A DNA stretch of 13,600 nucleotides from positions 912,791 through 926,390 of the forward strand of contig NW_001865039.1 in the NCBI RefSeq assembly GCF_000002865.3, read 5' to 3'. Below the pieces are notes generated by a model. The model did not search any database. It saw only the letters and a program-made list of their open reading frames with translations, and was not told where the DNA came from. Both the position numbers and the translations under genes were made by a program. The stretch is from Monosiga brevicollis MX1. Its lineage: Eukaryota > Opisthokonta > Choanoflagellata > Craspedida > Salpingoecidae. Positions 1 through 8,800 of the stretch are shown one piece after another. Every line of letters starts with the position of its first letter. Position 1 is the stretch's first letter.

Positions 1-695
1 GGACGTTGTTACAGCTATCGGGCCCACAAGAAGAGGCGGTGTGAGACTGAAAAGAAAAAACTGATCGCATTGTTTCCTGTACGGAGCCAAAGGCAAGGCA
101 TTGAATCTTTGTCGTACCGGATCAGAACCTCGCCAAGAGCGCCGGTCATCGATCCATCAACATACTCCTCCGTGTTCAGCAGCTAAACAGTTTGATGTGG
201 TGGAAGAGGCAAGGGTGAGAAAACAAAGCACAAAGCGACACAAAGCGAGCCAGACCAGCTCGCCACTGCGTGGCGCGAGGAGACTGCTCTTGATCGAGCG
301 TTAGTGCCTGCGAGTGCGGACGATGTTTGTGGTCGACCGGGGGGATAGCGGACCTGCAGGTTCATGTACTGATCCGAAGCCTTCAAAACACCCTTGTACT
401 CCATGCCCCACTTGAGCTTGACCAAGATGGGCTTGCCGGTGAGGCCAGCCAAGAAAGGCTTGGGGTTGACGGGGACGGTGGCCTGTGAAATACGAGTGAA
501 GCATCGATGAGATAACCCCCCCCCCAAAAAAAAAAAAAAAAAAAAATTCCGGCGTGGATCAAGCATTTGAAACAAAAACAAAACAAAACAAGCAGACGAA
601 GAGCGGTGGGAAACGGGAGAAGCTGCATCGAATGCGATACGGCAGAGGCTGCGCTGAGCAGCCTTGTCGAGCATCGTCGAACGACGACGCACCAT
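1..695 (-). CDS. SNRPF: Small nuclear ribonucleoprotein Sm-F, partial (3' end outside window)
   Basis: Sm-F is one of seven Sm proteins that form the ring around the Sm site of spliceosomal U1, U2, U4 and U5 snRNAs. Coding exons on the minus strand are 695-693 (the start codon alone), 482-354, 182-118 and 14-1, the last running off the window. Seen: [13 protein letters not shown], then [11 protein letters not shown] and YMNLQ (Sm1 motif), then NTEEYVDG and GEVLIR, then CNNV (Sm2 motif). These match the family in order and spacing. Introns are 692-483 (GTGCGT donor), 353-183 (GTCCGC) and 117-15 (GTACGA), all ending in AG and all phase-consistent. The chosen start gives [11 protein letters not shown], close in length to the animal amino terminus. 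An alternative first exon at 969-940, with a GTGAGA donor, would add nine residues. The identity is firm; the start is not. Confidence 0.88.
516..546. repeat. C10-A21 double homopolymer in SNRPF intron 1
   Basis: The plus strand has ten C followed by twenty-one A. On the transcribed minus strand this reads T21 then G10, about 35 bases before the intron's AG. The T run may act as part of the polypyrimidine tract. No target-site duplication or other retroposon mark was seen, and the exact length may be unreliable in an assembly. Confidence 0.9.
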
Positions 696-1011
696 TCTGA
701 CGGGGAGGCGGTTGCTCAAAGCGCTTGGATGAAGTGAGATGCAGCTAGAACTAAAAAGTTGCGGCGCACAGGTTAAAGGAGGGGCACATAAAAACAAGGC
801 GGGGCATGAGCTAGGTAAATGTCTTGAATACCACAAAGGATCAGTAGCAACAGGCACAGGTGAATCGGGATCCTGCGCTGCCGTTTCAACCAACACCACC
901 CCAGCCATCAGCCATGGAACAGCCATCACCGTCTCTCACCCGCGATGGTAACCAAGTGTCAGTGGCCATCAAAACACGTGTTTTAAACACATTTGCTCTC
1001 TCTTCTCTGTT

Positions 1012-1037
1012 GTTGTGCTCTTCCTTTGTGTCTTTGC
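1012..1037 (+). repeat. First copy of a 26-base direct repeat flanking the CT tract
   Basis: It reads GTTGTGCTC followed by TTCCTTTGTGTCTTTGC. The same segment recurs at 1175-1200 with one mismatch (25 of 26 bases identical). Each copy lies just before a CT-rich tract, so the repeat marks a duplicated cassette. Confidence 0.85.
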
Positions 1038-1040
1038 TGT

Positions 1041-1158
<118 letters not shown>

Positions 1159-1174
1159 GTTGTTACATGTGGTA

Positions 1175-1200
1175 GTTGTGCTTTTCCTTTGTGTCTTTGC
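1175..1200 (+). repeat. Second copy of the 26-base direct repeat
   Basis: It matches 1012-1037 except for one T in place of C, and is followed 22 bases later by the second CT-rich tract. Confidence 0.85.
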
Positions 1201-1222
1201 AAACCGACCAAACCAATTCAAA

Positions 1223-1298
1223 TCTCTCTCTCTCTCTCGCTCTCTCTCTCTCTCGCTCTCTCTCGCTCTCTGTGTCTGTGTCTCTCTTCTTCTCTCTT
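1223..1298 (+). repeat. Imperfect CT-rich tract immediately upstream of the 1315 start
   Basis: CT repeats are broken by three CG interruptions (CTCGCTC) and a TGTGTCTGTG segment. The tract ends 16 bases before the ATG at 1315, so it is probably in the 5' leader or is the pyrimidine tract of a leader intron. Confidence 0.85.
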
Positions 1299-1314
1299 TT
1301 TTGGAATCAGTAGG

Positions 1315-2187
1315 ATGAGTGGTGCACATCGTCTTGTTGCGGCGGGGGTTCGCCGCCTCTCGACCTCGGCATGGCGCCAGGCCGCCACTTCGACTACGGC
1401 GCAGCCTGCCAGCCCTCTTTTGGAGACGACCAAAAAGCCTCCTTCACGCATTCGCGCCGTGTAAGAGACAATTCATTCCTGTACCAGCTCGATCATGGCT
1501 GGCCAGCTGCCTGGCTGGCTGGCCTGTCTTGCCGAGGAGAGCCGGCTGCTCTCACAGACCTCACAATGCTTGGCAATCCTTCTCATTACGCACATCAGGT
1601 TCTTTGGATTTTTGGCTGGCGTCACTACGTCCTGTGGCTTTGCCTACACGCTGCTCACGGAGGACATTGAGCGGGCCACCACGCGTCTCGATACAGGCAT
1701 CTCAGCACTGGAAACCAACATGCAGAAGGTGAGCGGCCAGCATCGCATCCCATCTTGCCCAAGCCACTCTCGGATCAGCACACCAGATACGCAGACCCAG
1801 AAATGGCAGCACCACACTCAGCGGATGAGTCTGACCCTGCGTTGCTGCGTAGTTGGCAGGTGGGCTGCAGCGTATTGACAACATTGAGGCCCAGCTGGCG
1901 CAGCTTGAGGCAAGCGTGGCCTACCGTCAACAGCTTGCTGCTGTGCAAGAGAGCTTTGAACAGGAAAAGGTGAGTTGATGACACCGGCTTTTTGGACAAT
2001 GTGGTTGGCCTTGATCCCTGGCCGGTACCTGGCCCGGCGCCATGACTGCACTTTGGTGCTTTATTTGGCCTGCTCCTCATGTCCCGTCGCTCTGCTGCAG
2101 GATGCCTTGGCCTCGGCCCTGGCCCAGCACAAGGCGGCTGTGTACGAAGCACAAAAGGACATGTACAAAGTCTTGGAAAGCAAGTAG
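1315..2187 (+). CDS. Small predicted mitochondrial membrane protein with coiled coil, not recognised
   Basis: The model has four exons: 1315-1460, 1599-1728, 1853-1969 and 2101-2187 (TAG stop), giving about 159 residues. Introns start GTAAGA, GTGAGC and GTGAGT and end in AG; the phases match (2, 0, 0). Exon 3 could instead start at 1871, six residues shorter. Residues 1-30 are rich in Arg, Ser and Ala with no acidic residue (MSGAHRLVAAGVRRLSTSAW), as in a mitochondrial presequence. Residues 50-68 (FFGFLAGVTTSCGFAYTLL) form one plausible membrane segment. The rest is charged and helical with coiled-coil spacing (RIDNIEAQLAQLEASV, AQHKAAVYEAQKDMYKVLE). The layout suggests an inner-membrane protein with a coiled coil on one face, like several small organisers or assembly factors. 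I cannot name a family. Confidence 0.75.
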
Positions 2188-2644
2188 GAGCATGGGGTTA
2201 CTGGAGCTTCAAGGACTTGAAGGCATGTACTCAAACACGGTTTGGTTGATAAAGGGTGCCTCCCTCTTCTTTGGCCATGTCTCTTCTGCCAAGCTTCTCT
2301 TCGCCGGGCGATATGACGCGCTTTGCGCCATGGCGCAGAAATGATCGACTGAGGTACATGGGTCCAGAGGAACGGTCTTGAAACAAGGACCGGGGCCGGG
2401 GGGTTTTTTTTTAAGCAGCAAAGACAAAACCAAAATTTAGAAATATCACAATCAAAGACCGTTGGTCTCGAAATCTTCCATTCGACTCGATTAGTAGTAG
2501 CATAGCTGACACCGTTCATCGTGTGCGGTGCCTTCACTTTGGTACAAGTGTCACATGCATGTATCATTGGCCTGGCGGACGATCAGGCGCGCTCCCGGCG
2601 AAGGTAAAAAGCACGTCGGCGCAGCCTGATGCTTCACCTGGTGG
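2188..2644. other. Convergent 3' region between the 1315-2187 gene and the PSME3IP1 homologue
   Basis: This 457-base stretch lies between two stop codons facing each other and should hold both 3' untranslated regions. I see a short perfect inverted repeat at 2207-2222 (CTTCAAG-GA-CTTGAAG) twenty bases after the plus-strand stop, and a G-rich then T-rich run near 2390-2412. No canonical AATAAA was found on either strand, and no convincing further gene. Confidence 0.6.
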
Positions 2645-3493
2645 TTAGTCCGAGTCCGAATCACTGCCATAACCGACAAGTCCGGCCAGAGAAGATCCAG
2701 CAGGGGTCGTGGTCGTAGCGGCAGGCGTCGGTGTTTGGGCCTTGGCTTTCTTCGTCTCGGGCTCGTTGTGTGAGGCAGGCTTGGCGCTGCGATCTTGCAC
2801 AGCCGACGGCTCTTGTTCTGATTTGCGGCGGACCAGTCCGGACAAAGCCTGGTACCGACACAACATTCGCACACAGTTCGCGTCAGGGCGTTCTGGATTC
2901 TGCCACGGGACAGATAGAGACTCAGGGATCGACATTTCGAGGCCCGCGTCGCGCACCCACCTTCTTTTTCTGGGCCTTGGCGGTGATCAGTGTGGATCTT
3001 GCAACAATGCCTGGTGCTGGGTGGGATTCTCCAGTGGCGGGGGCGGCATCTGCATCAGTAGTCTCGACGGGCTTGACGGCGGCTTCTTGGGCCTTTTGGC
3101 GAAACTCTCGCAAGGCACGACCTTCCTCCTCCCAGCGCTGATCTTCGGCCTCAATCTCCTTGCGATTTAGCTCTTCAAGATAGCCATACTCCTCGTCATC
3201 CAGGCCTTGGTAGATCTGATTCTTGGGCTTGAGGGCCTCCAATCGCTCCTCCTCCTTCTGCGCCTTGTTGGCTTGAAGCTGCTCGAAGAGGGAACGGTGC
3301 TCATACGGTTGCTCGGGGCGCTCTGAGGGGAGCTCAATGGAAGTGAGAGTGTTGGACACCTTTTCAGCCAAAGCAAAGAAGCGGTGTACGTACGGAGCGG
3401 GTCACTGGGCTTGCGAATCTTTTCCCACTCTTCCTGTCGCTTCCGGCGCACCTCCTCGACCTCGTCCGCAGACACGAAGGCCTTGAACGACAT
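2645..3493 (-). CDS. PSME3IP1: PSME3IP1 / FAM192A (NIP30, PIP30) homologue
   Basis: In animals this nuclear protein binds the proteasome activator PA28-gamma (PSME3) through its carboxyl end and alters which proteins that proteasome handles. Minus-strand exons are 3493-3394, 3322-2961 and 2848-2645 (TAA), giving 221 residues against about 254 in human. Introns are 3393-3323 (GTACGT, phase 1) and 2960-2849 (GTGGGT, phase 0). Seen: FVSADEVEEVRRKRQEEWEK followed by RKPSDP, the hallmark of the NIP30 domain; then RSLFEQLQ; then QGLDDEE; then a long charged helix; then LSGLVRRKS; and a final GYGSDSDSD. Choosing the CTCAG acceptor at 3323 aligns the stretch from RKPSDP to RSLFEQL with the human protein without a gap. 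The start has a good context (ACACCATG). The acidic Ser-Asp tail matches the human casein-kinase-2 tail in place and character. Confidence 0.92.
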
Positions 3494-4196
3494 GGTGTGG
3501 CATATGCTGGCTAACCGAACCACCAGTTCCACTGGCAAAGCCAAAACACTGCCGACACACCCAAAGGCACCTTGCCAAAGCTGCAATGGGAGGGGCCACA
3601 CCCTTGGACTCACTCACACCCCTAGCGCGAAGCAGGGAGGCCCGATGCCGGGGGACGACGCGAGAAAACCACTTCGCCTCTCCAAGGGCGCTCGAATTGA
3701 AAATCTGACAATCTGACAATGCATGAACACGAGACCACAAGAAAGCAGAAGGTAATTCTTGTATGGACACAAGCATGATTTTTATCGTTTCAACTATTGA
3801 AATTGTGGAACCGCATGCACTTTTCTTCACGTTCCTTCATTGAGGTTTGTCTACTGTTGCTGTGTGCTGTGTGCTGTATGTGGTGTGTGGCTTGGGATCT
3901 GCATCTGCCCTGGTTGGTGCCAAACGGCAGCCACGTCCTAAAGTCGGAACCGAAAACCGCATGTCGGGTTTCAAGCGTTTCCTCTTCAGGTCTTTGGGAG
4001 GGTTGTCTCGAAAGAAGCACGATTGATCGTGGTTTCATGTCTGAGCAGCCTGGTATTCCGACGAGCACATGGCTGATGCACAATCGTCGAGCCCTCGAAA
4101 AATTCATAGCTTTCGGCGGCCATGTCTGATACGGTGTCTCGCTCCGTTGCTCTGTTGCTCGGCAGGTGTCTTACCGTAACTCCAAAGACCGCCGCA
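3494..4196. promoter_or_regulatory. Divergent upstream region of the PSME3IP1 homologue and RPSA
   Basis: This 703-base region should contain both promoters and leaders. Near the RPSA side, 4140-4165 is pyrimidine-rich and ends in GGCAG, with a possible CTGAT branch site at about 4125. It therefore looks like the 3' end of a 5'-UTR intron. A matching donor could not be fixed; GTAATT near 3751 is one candidate. No other gene is supported. Confidence 0.55.
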
Positions 4197-5120
4197 ATGT
4201 CTGAGGGATTTGATATTCTCAAGCCCACCGAGGCTGACATCCAGAAGCTGCTGATGGCCAAGGTGCACTTGGGCGCTTCCAACTGCACCACCGCCATGAG
4301 CAAGTACGTGTACAAGCGCCGCTCGGATGGTGTCAACGTGATTGACCTGAACAAGACCTACGAGAAGATTGTTTTGGCCGCTCGCATCATCGCTGCCGTC
4401 GACTCTCCCGCCAACGTCTGCGCCATCTCCGGCCGCAACTTTGGTCAGCGTGCCATCCTCAAGTTCTGCAACCACATTGGTGGCGCTTTCCCCATTGCTG
4501 GTCGCTTCACCCCCGGTGCCTTCACCAACCAGATCCAGAAGGCCTTCCAGGAGCCCCGTCTGCTCGTCTTGACCGACCCCCTTGTCGACCACCAGGCCGT
4601 CCGTGAGGCCTCGTACGTCAACATCCCCATCATCTCGCTCTGCGACGTTGATGCTCCTCTGCGTTACGTGGACGTTGTCATCCCCTGCAACAACAAGTCC
4701 CCCCACGCCATTGGTATCGTCTGGTGGATGCTTGCCCGTGAGGTCCTCCGCCTCCGCGGCACCCTCCCCCGCGATGCCGAGTGGGACGTCATGCCCGATC
4801 TGTACTTCTTCCGTGACCCTGAAGAGATCAAGAAGGAGGAGGAGGCCGCCGCCGCCGCCAAGGAGGCTGAGGATGACACCGGCTACACCACCCAGTGGGA
4901 TGATGCTGCCGTGACCGTCGATGCCACCGTTGACCCTGCTGCCGCCGCCGCTGCTGCCGCCGCCGCTGCTGGCATCACCTCCATTGGTGGTGGTCAGCTC
5001 GACGCCGACTGGTCTGCTACCGGCACCGGCAACTTCGCCGCTGCCCCCGCTGATGGCAACTGGGGCGCCACCACCGGTGGTGACTGGGCTGCTGCCGGCG
5101 GTGAGGAGTGGACCAACTAA
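4197..5120 (+). CDS. RPSA: 40S ribosomal protein SA (uS2 family)
   Basis: This small-subunit ribosomal protein (uS2) is needed for late 40S maturation. The 307-residue reading frame is uninterrupted. Seen: HLGASN and YVYKRRSDG near the amino end; [27 protein letters not shown] near residue 102; [38 protein letters not shown] near residue 162; [14 protein letters not shown]; and [13 protein letters not shown]. The carboxyl tail has eleven alanines (residues 248-258) and then repeated acidic or Gly-Trp units (DADWSA, GNWGA, GDWAA, EEWTN), the counterpart of the E/D-W repeats in animal RPSA. Codons ending in C or G dominate, as expected for strong expression. The start at 4197 gives MSEGFDIL, which fits the family length. 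An in-frame ATG at 4122 would add 25 residues but lies in a stretch that looks like intron. Confidence 0.97.
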   Translation: MSEGFDILKPTEADIQKLLMAKVHLGASNCTTAMSKYVYKRRSDGVNVIDLNKTYEKIVLAARIIAAVDSPANVCAISGRNFGQRAILKFCNHIGGAFPIAGRFTPGAFTNQIQKAFQEPRLLVLTDPLVDHQAVREASYVNIPIISLCDVDAPLRYVDVVIPCNNKSPHAIGIVWWMLAREVLRLRGTLPRDAEWDVMPDLYFFRDPEEIKKEEEAAAAAKEAEDDTGYTTQWDDAAVTVDATVDPAAAAAAAAAAAGITSIGGGQLDADWSATGTGNFAAAPADGNWGATTGGDWAAAGGEEWTN

Positions 5121-5241
5121 GCAGTTTCCTCTCTTGGCTTAAACCTAGCACCTACTGGCTTGCTCTGGCTGCGGCCATCACCAATTCACTTCTGTGATGA
5201 GAATATCATCGAGAAAATCAACTTGAGCTCTTTTCTCTCTT

Positions 5242-5264
5242 CACACACACACACACACACACAC
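5242..5264 (+). repeat. (CA)n microsatellite
   Basis: A run of 23 bases of alternating C and A lies about 120 bases after the RPSA stop codon, probably in or just after its 3' untranslated region. Confidence 0.95.
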
Positions 5265-5331
5265 GTTTACATATATCCGATACACCCCCTTTTTGCAGTA
5301 TGAATTATCCAGCTGTCGAGTACATAACATT

Positions 5332-5337
5332 TTTATT
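5332..5337 (-). promoter_or_regulatory. Poly(A) signal AATAAA for the PHIP/BRWD gene
   Basis: On the minus strand AATAAA lies about 140 bases after the TAG stop of the PHIP/BRWD gene, within an A/T-rich stretch. The position is normal for a 3' end signal. It is not proven to be used. Confidence 0.55.
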
Positions 5338-5479
5338 CTATTGTATCACTCAATTCCGCATGTACTGGAGACACTCGCGTCCAACCATGACATGTACAGA
5401 GGGAGCGCAGGCGGACATGCACAAGCATAAACTCGACGCAAAGGCCAGACGACCGCTTTGCTCAACAGGTTGTTCAGTG

Positions 5480-5800
5480 CTAGTTGCGCAATGTTCGCCG
5501 CGAACGTCTGGCCCGTTTCCGAGCCGGTGCGCCGTCATCATCGGCATCATCTTCAGAGCCGAAGGAGCTTTCGTGATCATCCTCCGAGGCATCGTCTTCT
5601 TCGTAGTGATCGTCGTCCTCCTCCTCTTCAACGTCGTCCTCCTCATCCTCATCCTCATCACTTGAATGACCCCATTGAGGCCTTCGCCGAGCAGGCCGGC
5701 CTCGCCCCCTGCCACGCCCGCTGCCACCACGGGCGCCGCGCCGCGCTGACCGACCACGCCCGCGTCTGCTACCACTTGCGCCAGCGCTGGCTTGATCAAG
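5480..5800 (-). other. PHIP/BRWD carboxyl tail: RG-rich, AT-hook-like, acidic, basic end
   Basis: After the last bromodomain and a helical segment the protein becomes rich in Arg and Gly. It includes GRGRGRGRPARRR, which holds the RGRP core of an AT-hook and could bind the DNA minor groove. A run of about 50 mostly Asp/Glu residues follows, with Ser in SSDEDEDEED. The last residues, RKRARRSRR, look like a nuclear localisation signal. The composition is seen; the DNA-binding and import roles are inferred. Confidence 0.75.
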
Positions 5801-8800
5801 GCGATCTTCCAGGTGAGTCATGAAAGAGTCGTAAAACCTTTCATGCACTTTCATCAACGTCTGACGAACACCTTCATCCCCACGAGCTCGGTACCAGGCC
5901 AAAACAACAAGGGATCTCACACGCGTATAGAGCGCTCGCCAACCACGCAGTTGACCAGTCTCCAGCTCGCGCAAAACCTCCTGCAGCGGCAGCATTTCTT
6001 CAGGTACAGGCGCCGCTGCTACACCCCGGCCCCGATGAGGTGTAGCAACACGCTGCATCTGTATCAGCTCCCGAATCATGGCCACCGTGTCAGACACGGG
6101 AAATGGACCGTGCGCATCCACTTGGGACGCCTGCTGCAAGATTGGATTGACAAAAGTGTTGGCGACCCGAAAGCGCGTGCGTCGCTCCAGTTCTTGCACC
6201 AGCAAACCCAAAAGTCTATCGCGAGAACAAACACACACCGCGCATCGAGAGCCATAATAAGCAACAGATCTGTACCATCTATTTCACTGTATAGTTGTAC
6301 AAAAGTCAATGAGTCAGTGCGAGTCAAACGTACCGTTCAGCAGCGCAGCTAAAGTCAGTCGTGGCTTCGTTGAAGCGTAGGGCATTTGCAAATACGCGCA
6401 CGGCATCGTTGGCGAAAGATCGCAGCGTGCGATACTCTCCGGCTGCAAGGCGCTCTGCCACGGCTTGCAACCAAAGGGGCTGCCCAATCTTTTCGACATA
6501 GGCGGGGTACCACTCGGCCTGCTCGTCCAGAGGCATGACAAACTCTGCAGCGTCCTCCTGTTGTTGCAAGACGTCCAAGATGGCTTGACAATCGGCTCGC
6601 AGCGCCGCCGTCATGCGCTCCCCGCCTCCCTGATACAGCACGGTGCCCAAATGCTCGCGTTGTAGCTCATTAAATCGTGCCTCCATGGCCGTCAGATCGC
6701 TGACAAATCTAAAGGCGTGTCGCGGGCCCAGCAGGAAGGCCGAAAGGATGTGAGATGCAAGACTGTGTCGTGAGAAAGCATCCGGCCATAAGCGGGAGGG
6801 CTGGGGCGGCAAGGTCAATCAACAGAGGGTGAGTGGCAGAAACACAAAGCAAAAAGAATTCGCATATCATACCCTGGGTTGAACATGTTGTAGCAGAACG
6901 CGTTTTCCAGCAAGTGCTGAATCGCTCGCACGTAATCCTCTGCTGTCTGGTATTGCTTGTTGACAAGGTTGTCTTCAATCTCCCGGAGACAAATGGGCTG
7001 CTCAACAAAGTCGGTGTAGTCTTCGAGCACGTTTGGATCAACGGGATCTAGCAAGAATTCGGTAACCTCTACCTCACACAATTTGTGATGGATGGTGAGG
7101 CAACACTGCCGCCAACTATCTGAGTGGGTTCGTGCCCCTCGAATAGTCTTCGCTGAAGTATCTGCAGCGGCTTCTTCGCTGGGCGACAAAGTCGCGGCAT
7201 GAAATGCCTTGCCCCTGGGCTCGTCAGTTGCACGTGCCTCTGCCTTGACGTGAGCACTAGATGTCGACAGGCGACGGGCTACTCGGCCCCGTCCCGATGA
7301 AGTGCGCCGCCCACCACGACCACGACCGCGGGCCGTGCCTGAACTGGCAGTGGGGCCCGCGTTGCTGGATGGCCGACGTCGTGCCGGAGAAGCGGTGTTG
7401 GACACATCACGTGACGGTACGCGAGGGTGGGCGCCGCTCGCCGCCTCGTTCTCCTCGGCCACCAAAGCCTGCAGATGGGCCAATTCCGCCGCCTCAAACG
7501 GAGGATTTTGCACCTCGGGACACTGATGAATGACATCAAGCAAATCCGGTTCTGTCAAACAACCAATTGCGATACGAAAAGTGAGCAGGCTATGGGCGCC
7601 TAGGCGAGTGAGTGGGAAGGCGCATGTACCAAGGACCTGACCGTTCACAACGCGACGCAGCACAGTTTGAATGATTTCAGCTGCGCGCACGATTGCACTC
7701 GTGCGTTGATTGAAGATGATTGTGTTGGTGGTCATCAACTCTACATCCCACATGATGGCTTCCGCACGGCGATAGAAACCGTTGGCCAGTCGCTGCTCGA
7801 TCATTCCCAAATCGATCGGATAAGCAATCTAAGCTCAGACAATCAGGTTTGCATGCGTGCGGATGGAGTGAAGTGGTGCAAGAAGCTCACAGGGAGATCT
7901 GAGTGGGTCAACACCAAGGAACTGGATCCAGACGTACGGTTTTGCAATAGTTTGGATAAGTCTCAAAGGGTACCTTCACCTTGTGCCACCACCCCACGGT
8001 GCTCCGGCGAATCGTCGTGACGGCAGCCAAAACACGCGACCGTGTGCTCTCTTCAAGCTGGTGGTCGCGATGGAAGGCGACGTTGTCATCCTTGGTCGGC
8101 ATGCGGCGGATCAAAGCAGGTAGAGGGCGCACTGACTCGCCATCGCCATCCACGGCCAGCTCCAAACTCTCTGGAGGCGGCTCAAAGTTGGCATCGTCGG
8201 GGGCCAATGGTGTCATCTCCCATGGATTCAGCCGTTCATCTGGCCATGCTTCTCCGGTGCCATCAACATCCCAGCGTACCACGCAGCAGCGCCATGGGCT
8301 GTCCGGAAAACGCTGCGGGTCACTTGGACTCACTTCAAGCACTGTGCCATACCACTGCTCGCCATCGATGGTTGCCGAGAACCTATGACCTGGTTGCCAT
8401 TGAGTGGCCACGGCATTCTCGTAGCGACCACGCAGAACGACAAAGTCCGGAATATCCTCTGTATAGGTGGGGGCAGTCAGGATCGTTCCAAAGGTTCAAC
8501 GATATAATGAGCCTGAGAATACCTTGCATGCCTGCCTGACGACTAGCTCGGGCAAGTGATTGCGCATGCACACATACCCAGATCACACCAACGAAAGGAG
8601 AAAAAGTCTTGGCGGCCTCCATCGCCGGCGCCGCCTTCGATGCGGACGCGCGCGACAGCGACAGCGGGCGGATAGCTTTCGAACCCAAGATTCTCGATGG
8701 TGCACATTTCCAACGAGCGCAGCTCGCGCCGAGCCCAAGGCGGCCGCGTTGCGCTGGGTACAAAATAATATCGTGAGAAGTAATCGGTTCAAAGGCGTCA

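Larger units (their letters stand above)
5121..5479. other. Convergent 3' region between RPSA and the PHIP/BRWD gene
   Basis: This 359-base stretch lies between two stop codons facing each other. It holds a (CA)n repeat at 5242-5264 and a minus-strand AATAAA at 5337-5332. No AATAAA was found for RPSA. No further gene is supported. Confidence 0.65.

Noticed and set aside
516-546. C10-A21 run as the tail of a retroposed sequence
   Set aside because: There is no target-site duplication or source-like sequence beside it, and it sits inside a phased intron.
183-929. A single 248-residue minus-strand frame containing the Sm-F core
   Set aside because: Only residues over 482-354 match Sm-F. The frame reads through introns on both sides and misses the Sm2 exons.
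2207-2222. Inverted repeat after the plus-strand stop as a terminator hairpin
   Set aside because: Seven-base arms with a two-base loop are weak, and hairpin terminators of the bacterial kind are not expected in this eukaryotic setting.
2709-3170. Plus-strand frames of 136 and 153 residues opposite the PSME3IP1 homologue
   Set aside because: They overlap the antisense of firmly assigned exons, have no splice support, and show no recognisable domain.
3323-3360. A 34-base intron in the PSME3IP1 homologue ending at AAAAG (3360)
   Set aside because: The reading phase would break, and the length is below plausible limits. The acceptor at 3323 keeps phase and gives a gap-free match to the human protein.
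4104-4706. A 200-residue minus-strand frame opposite RPSA
   Set aside because: It is the antisense shadow of a strongly biased coding sequence, rich in Gly, Val and Asp, and matches no known protein.
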